IMG/VR virus record: IMGVR_UViG_3300051212_000228
Span: 1-41,059 of that record
Length of the DNA stretch: 41,059 bases
Direction: 5' to 3' (one strand)
DNA from: a virus
A program made the translations under genes and the position numbers. Position 1 is the stretch's first letter. Each line of letters begins with the position of its first letter. Of the stretch, positions 38,825 to 41,059 are shown piece after piece. A model generated the notes under the pieces. That model searched no databases. It was not told where the DNA came from and saw only the letters and a program-made list of their open reading frames with translations.

Positions 38825-39423
38825 GCCTCCAATTTCAATCCGGTTAAATCCATCTCTTCCCCAACGACACCGACAGGGAAGGTATTAAAACTAAGTGAGA
38901 TTCTTGTGTCTTCGCCCCTGACTTCAGGAACCATATGTGTCAGCGACGAAGGAAAGAGAATCAGCCTGCCAGCATAAGCCTCAAACCACCAGCTCTCAGA
39001 GTTATACGGGTTCCACTGCTCAGGCGGAAACTTGATCTGCTGCCAGCCATCTTTGTAGAAGTAAATCCTGTCATCAGGGTTGGTCTGAACATAGAACACA
39101 CCTGAGATGTACGAATTAGGATGGGCGTGTTTGTGGTGGTACTGACCTTGCTCGCTGTAGTTGCACCAGCTTTGCGTGACTCTTAAGGATACGTTGTGCT
39201 TAGGATTGACTGTGGACTTGAAGTATTCGCCTACGGCATCCTCTATGAACGATCTTAGGTTCGTCAGTACAGGGCTGCGAAGTACGAAGTTATCAGTGCT
39301 TGTGGTGTTTCCCTGATTCGGCCTTGTCTGTAGCTCACGGATGAAGAACAGCTCCTCATCTGACAAGGGTCTGCCGAGTTCAGCAAAGCCAACAGGAGTC
39401 GGAAAGAGATTATGCAATTGCAT
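38821..39423 (-). CDS. Putative 2OG-Fe(II) oxygenase
   Basis: ATG 39423 gives MQLHNLFPTPVGFAELGRPL and is preceded by AAAGGAAATTGAAG. YHHKHAHPNSYISGVFYV contains the H-x-H metal-binding pattern, and GRLILFPSSLTHMVPEV plus the Arg in EDTRISLSFNTF complete the double-stranded beta-helix of prolyl-hydroxylase-like oxygenases. Such enzymes occur often beside fibre genes in aquatic phages. The substrate is unknown. It is 200 residues. Confidence 0.8.
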   Translation of the reverse strand: MQLHNLFPTPVGFAELGRPLSDEELFFIRELQTRPNQGNTTSTDNFVLRSPVLTNLRSFIEDAVGEYFKSTVNPKHNVSLRVTQSWCNYSEQGQYHHKHAHPNSYISGVFYVQTNPDDRIYFYKDGWQQIKFPPEQWNPYNSESWWFEAYAGRLILFPSSLTHMVPEVRGEDTRISLSFNTFPVGVVGEEMDLTGLKLEA

Positions 39424-39664
39424 CTTCAATTTCCTTTTGTTTGATGCCCATTTCTTTGAGTTGCTCGTCGGTGTAGATCGTAGGGATGCTGTCCTCAAAC
39501 TCTCTGATCTTGTCGATCACCCAGTAGACCTCTTCAATGCTCGGACAAGGCCGTGGATCATCCCAACGTGTAAAGACGTTATTGCTGATTTCCCATTTAG
39601 CACCAGGACGAAGCAGGTGCATGGCTGTGTCGATGCCTAAAAATTTGTAAATTTTTTTATTCAT
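39410..39664 (-). CDS. Hypothetical phage protein, 84 aa
   Basis: MNKKIYKFLGIDTAMHLLRP is followed by GAKWEISNNVFTRWDDPRPC and a helix ending DAIA. The segment resembles small proteins adjacent to fibre genes in marine phages (family recalled only). It overlaps the oxygenase start by 14 nt. No function is assigned. Confidence 0.6.
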   Translation of the reverse strand: MNKKIYKFLGIDTAMHLLRPGAKWEISNNVFTRWDDPRPCPSIEEVYWVIDKIREFEDSIPTIYTDEQLKEMGIKQKEIEDAIA

Positions 39665-39672
39665 AATGTTAA

Positions 39673-40596
39673 TTATGGTACGGTGTACTTTAGGATGACG
39701 ATACCAGAGCCGCCCGTTCCACCCGTTGTACTTGCCCCAGAACCACCGCCACCCCCACCACCAAGATTTACAGAACCTGCTGTTCCGTTTCCACCGTTGA
39801 CATTACCAGGGCCACCTCCGCCCGATCCTCCTGCGCCAGACCCTCCGGCCACGCCGGTTCCAACCGTTCCTGCTCCTTCTTTGCCTCCTCCACCGCCACC
39901 GGCATAAGTTACAGAACTTCCTGATATGGAAGATGACGCACCATTACCGCCATTACCGCCATAAGCGGTTGACGCTGAACTGCCTGACGCTCCATCAGAC
40001 CCGAGGCCCGTAGAGCTATTTGCGCCGCCGCCCCCTGCGCCAGCAAAATAAGTACCAGACCCCCTGAGACCTGTACCTCCAGCATAACCTTGAGCCGGCG
40101 CTGGTGATACTGAAGGCGTATTACCTAATCCACCAGGGCCATTTGAACCAGAGGGAGCTAATGTTGACGAAAAACCACCTCCGCCAGAACCACCGTTTCC
40201 GCCAGCTTGATAATTATTTGGCGCACCCGCTGGTACATAAGCTGCATTTGCGCCGCCGCCTCCTCCGGTTGATGTAACTGTAGAGAAAATGGAGTTTTGA
40301 CCTATTGTTCCTGTACCGCCACTATTACCAGTGCTGCCGCTTCCTCCACCGCCGACAGTAACCGTGTAGTCACCGGCTGATACAGCCAACCCTGTTCCTG
40401 TCCTAAAACCCCCTCCACCACCACCGGCAATTGAACCCCCACCCCCACCACCAGCCACAACCAAATACTCAACCTCTGTCACCCCAGTAGGGCAAGTCCA
40501 AGTAGACGTAGCGGTAAAGGTTTGGACGACGGTGAATCCACCACCACCGCCTCCAGCAAATACTTGTCCAATTAGGACAGACAAAATACCTGTCAT
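39673..40596 (-). CDS. Glycine-rich tail-fibre protein
   Basis: ATG 40596 overlaps the previous gene's stop (ATGA). The product starts MTGILSVLIGQVFAGGGGGG, then has FTVVQTFTATSTWTCPTGVT and EVEYLVVAGGGGGGSIAGGG, and continues with long runs of Gly, Ser, Asn, Ala. It ends GGSGIVILKYTVP. This is the known glycine-rich domain architecture of phage receptor-binding fibre tips. It is 307 residues, with highly repetitive DNA that could vary in length. Confidence 0.75.
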   Translation of the reverse strand: MTGILSVLIGQVFAGGGGGGFTVVQTFTATSTWTCPTGVTEVEYLVVAGGGGGGSIAGGGGGGFRTGTGLAVSAGDYTVTVGGGGSGSTGNSGGTGTIGQNSIFSTVTSTGGGGGANAAYVPAGAPNNYQAGGNGGSGGGGFSSTLAPSGSNGPGGLGNTPSVSPAPAQGYAGGTGLRGSGTYFAGAGGGGANSSTGLGSDGASGSSASTAYGGNGGNGASSSISGSSVTYAGGGGGGKEGAGTVGTGVAGGSGAGGSGGGGPGNVNGGNGTAGSVNLGGGGGGGSGASTTGGTGGSGIVILKYTVP

Positions 40597-41059
40597 GACA
40601 CGTTCCCAGAAACAACACAAACCGTACCAGAGATGAACAGAATCGTAGCCACACCTCTTGTTGCTAGCGTCATTGTGGCTTTGTCCGTATCCGTTCCTGC
40701 TATGTAAGCGGTCGTTATTGACATGGTAAGCGTGATGGATGACGATGAGTTGTTAAAAATAACCACCACATCGCCAGCAGCAAAGGTTGAGTTCGGAACC
40801 GTTTGGCCTGCACTCACCGATAGCAACTTACCGACATCGCCAACTACAAGCGTATTAGTTGAGTTGCTTGATACAGGCACATTCCTAAACCCAACTGGAT
40901 TCGTACCGTCTACCGTACAACTAGAGAGCGTTCCTGAAGATGGTGTACCTAAAGCACCGCCAGGAGCTACATAATCCGTTCCTGCTGTTGCAGCCGAGAT
41001 CGCTGTGCCGTTACCTTTAAGCACCCCCGTAATTGAGGTGGAAAGCGTAATCGCAGGCG
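40593..41059 (-). CDS. Tail-fibre protein, 5' part outside the window
   Basis: The frame is open from the right edge and ends at 40593. Visible sequence reads PAITLSTSITGVLKGNGTAI and SAATAGTDYVAPGGALGTP, a repeat style typical of the shaft or adapter part of phage tail fibres. A beta-rich end follows (VLFISGTVCVVSGNVS is near the C-terminus). An internal GTG at 41024 is not a likely start. The gene continues beyond the window. Confidence 0.7.
   Translation of the reverse strand, partial: PAITLSTSITGVLKGNGTAISAATAGTDYVAPGGALGTPSSGTLSSCTVDGTNPVGFRNVPVSSNSTNTLVVGDVGKLLSVSAGQTVPNSTFAAGDVVVIFNNSSSSITLTMSITTAYIAGTDTDKATMTLATRGVATILFISGTVCVVSGNVS

Overview
The window is a 41 kb piece of a tailed double-stranded DNA phage genome. 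The portal, terminase, gp10-like tail protein and internal virion proteins point to a podovirus-like virion. Protein styles resemble phages of freshwater betaproteobacteria; this host guess is from memory and weak. It starts inside the portal gene and ends inside a tail-fibre gene, both read on the minus strand. No major capsid, scaffold or head-tail adaptor gene is visible. These probably lie in the unseen part that would join the two ends.

Layout: (1) 1-4571 minus: portal (partial), large terminase, a small winged-helix protein and small terminase. (2) 4742-6192 plus: a short cluster of small unknown genes behind a sigma70-like promoter. (3) 6085-15628 minus: Toprim primase; a tightly coupled run of small, module-shuffled paralogues; a RadD-like SF2 helicase interrupted by an intein; a C5-cytosine methyltransferase; a ParB-like protein; an 810-bp non-coding 18-bp repeat array; an IS110-type Tnp_20-domain protein; and a winged-helix gene. 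(4) 15706-17463: an HNH nuclease, then about 570 bp without genes but dense in hairpins and closed by a strong intrinsic terminator on the plus strand (candidate large structured RNA), then a PD-(D/E)XK-like nuclease. (5) 17536-23368 plus: recombination module (Cas4/RecB-like nuclease, ERF annealing protein, SSB-like protein, Ref-like HNH nuclease), small regulators and a glycosyltransferase. (6) 23310-41059 minus: a 2122-residue polyvalent internal virion protein (ADP-ribosyltransferase-like domain and HEVIH motif), internal virion proteins, gp10-like tail protein, endolysin, 3TM holin, fibre and lectin-like proteins and a 2OG-Fe(II) oxygenase.

Five things stand out. First, the helicase DEAH-box motif is split by an intein whose apparent homing endonuclease is not in frame. 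It is encoded in the +1 frame of the same strand, has its own Shine-Dalgarno, and overlaps the intein splicing blocks. Second, 45 consecutive units of exactly 18 bp (conserved core plus variable spacer) lie two bases after the stop codon of the Tnp_20-domain gene and upstream of a ParB-like gene; no reading frame stays open across them. Third, a hairpin-rich region of about 600 nt ends in a classic terminator. Fourth, a perfect 22-bp palindrome occurs four times, each time inside a gene and always in the frame giving TPPRGGV. Fifth, the methyltransferase gene carries a second complete 248-codon frame that also looks like a real phage protein, and both frames start from one Shine-Dalgarno.

Most genes are packed with ATGA overlaps, which supports the start choices given below.
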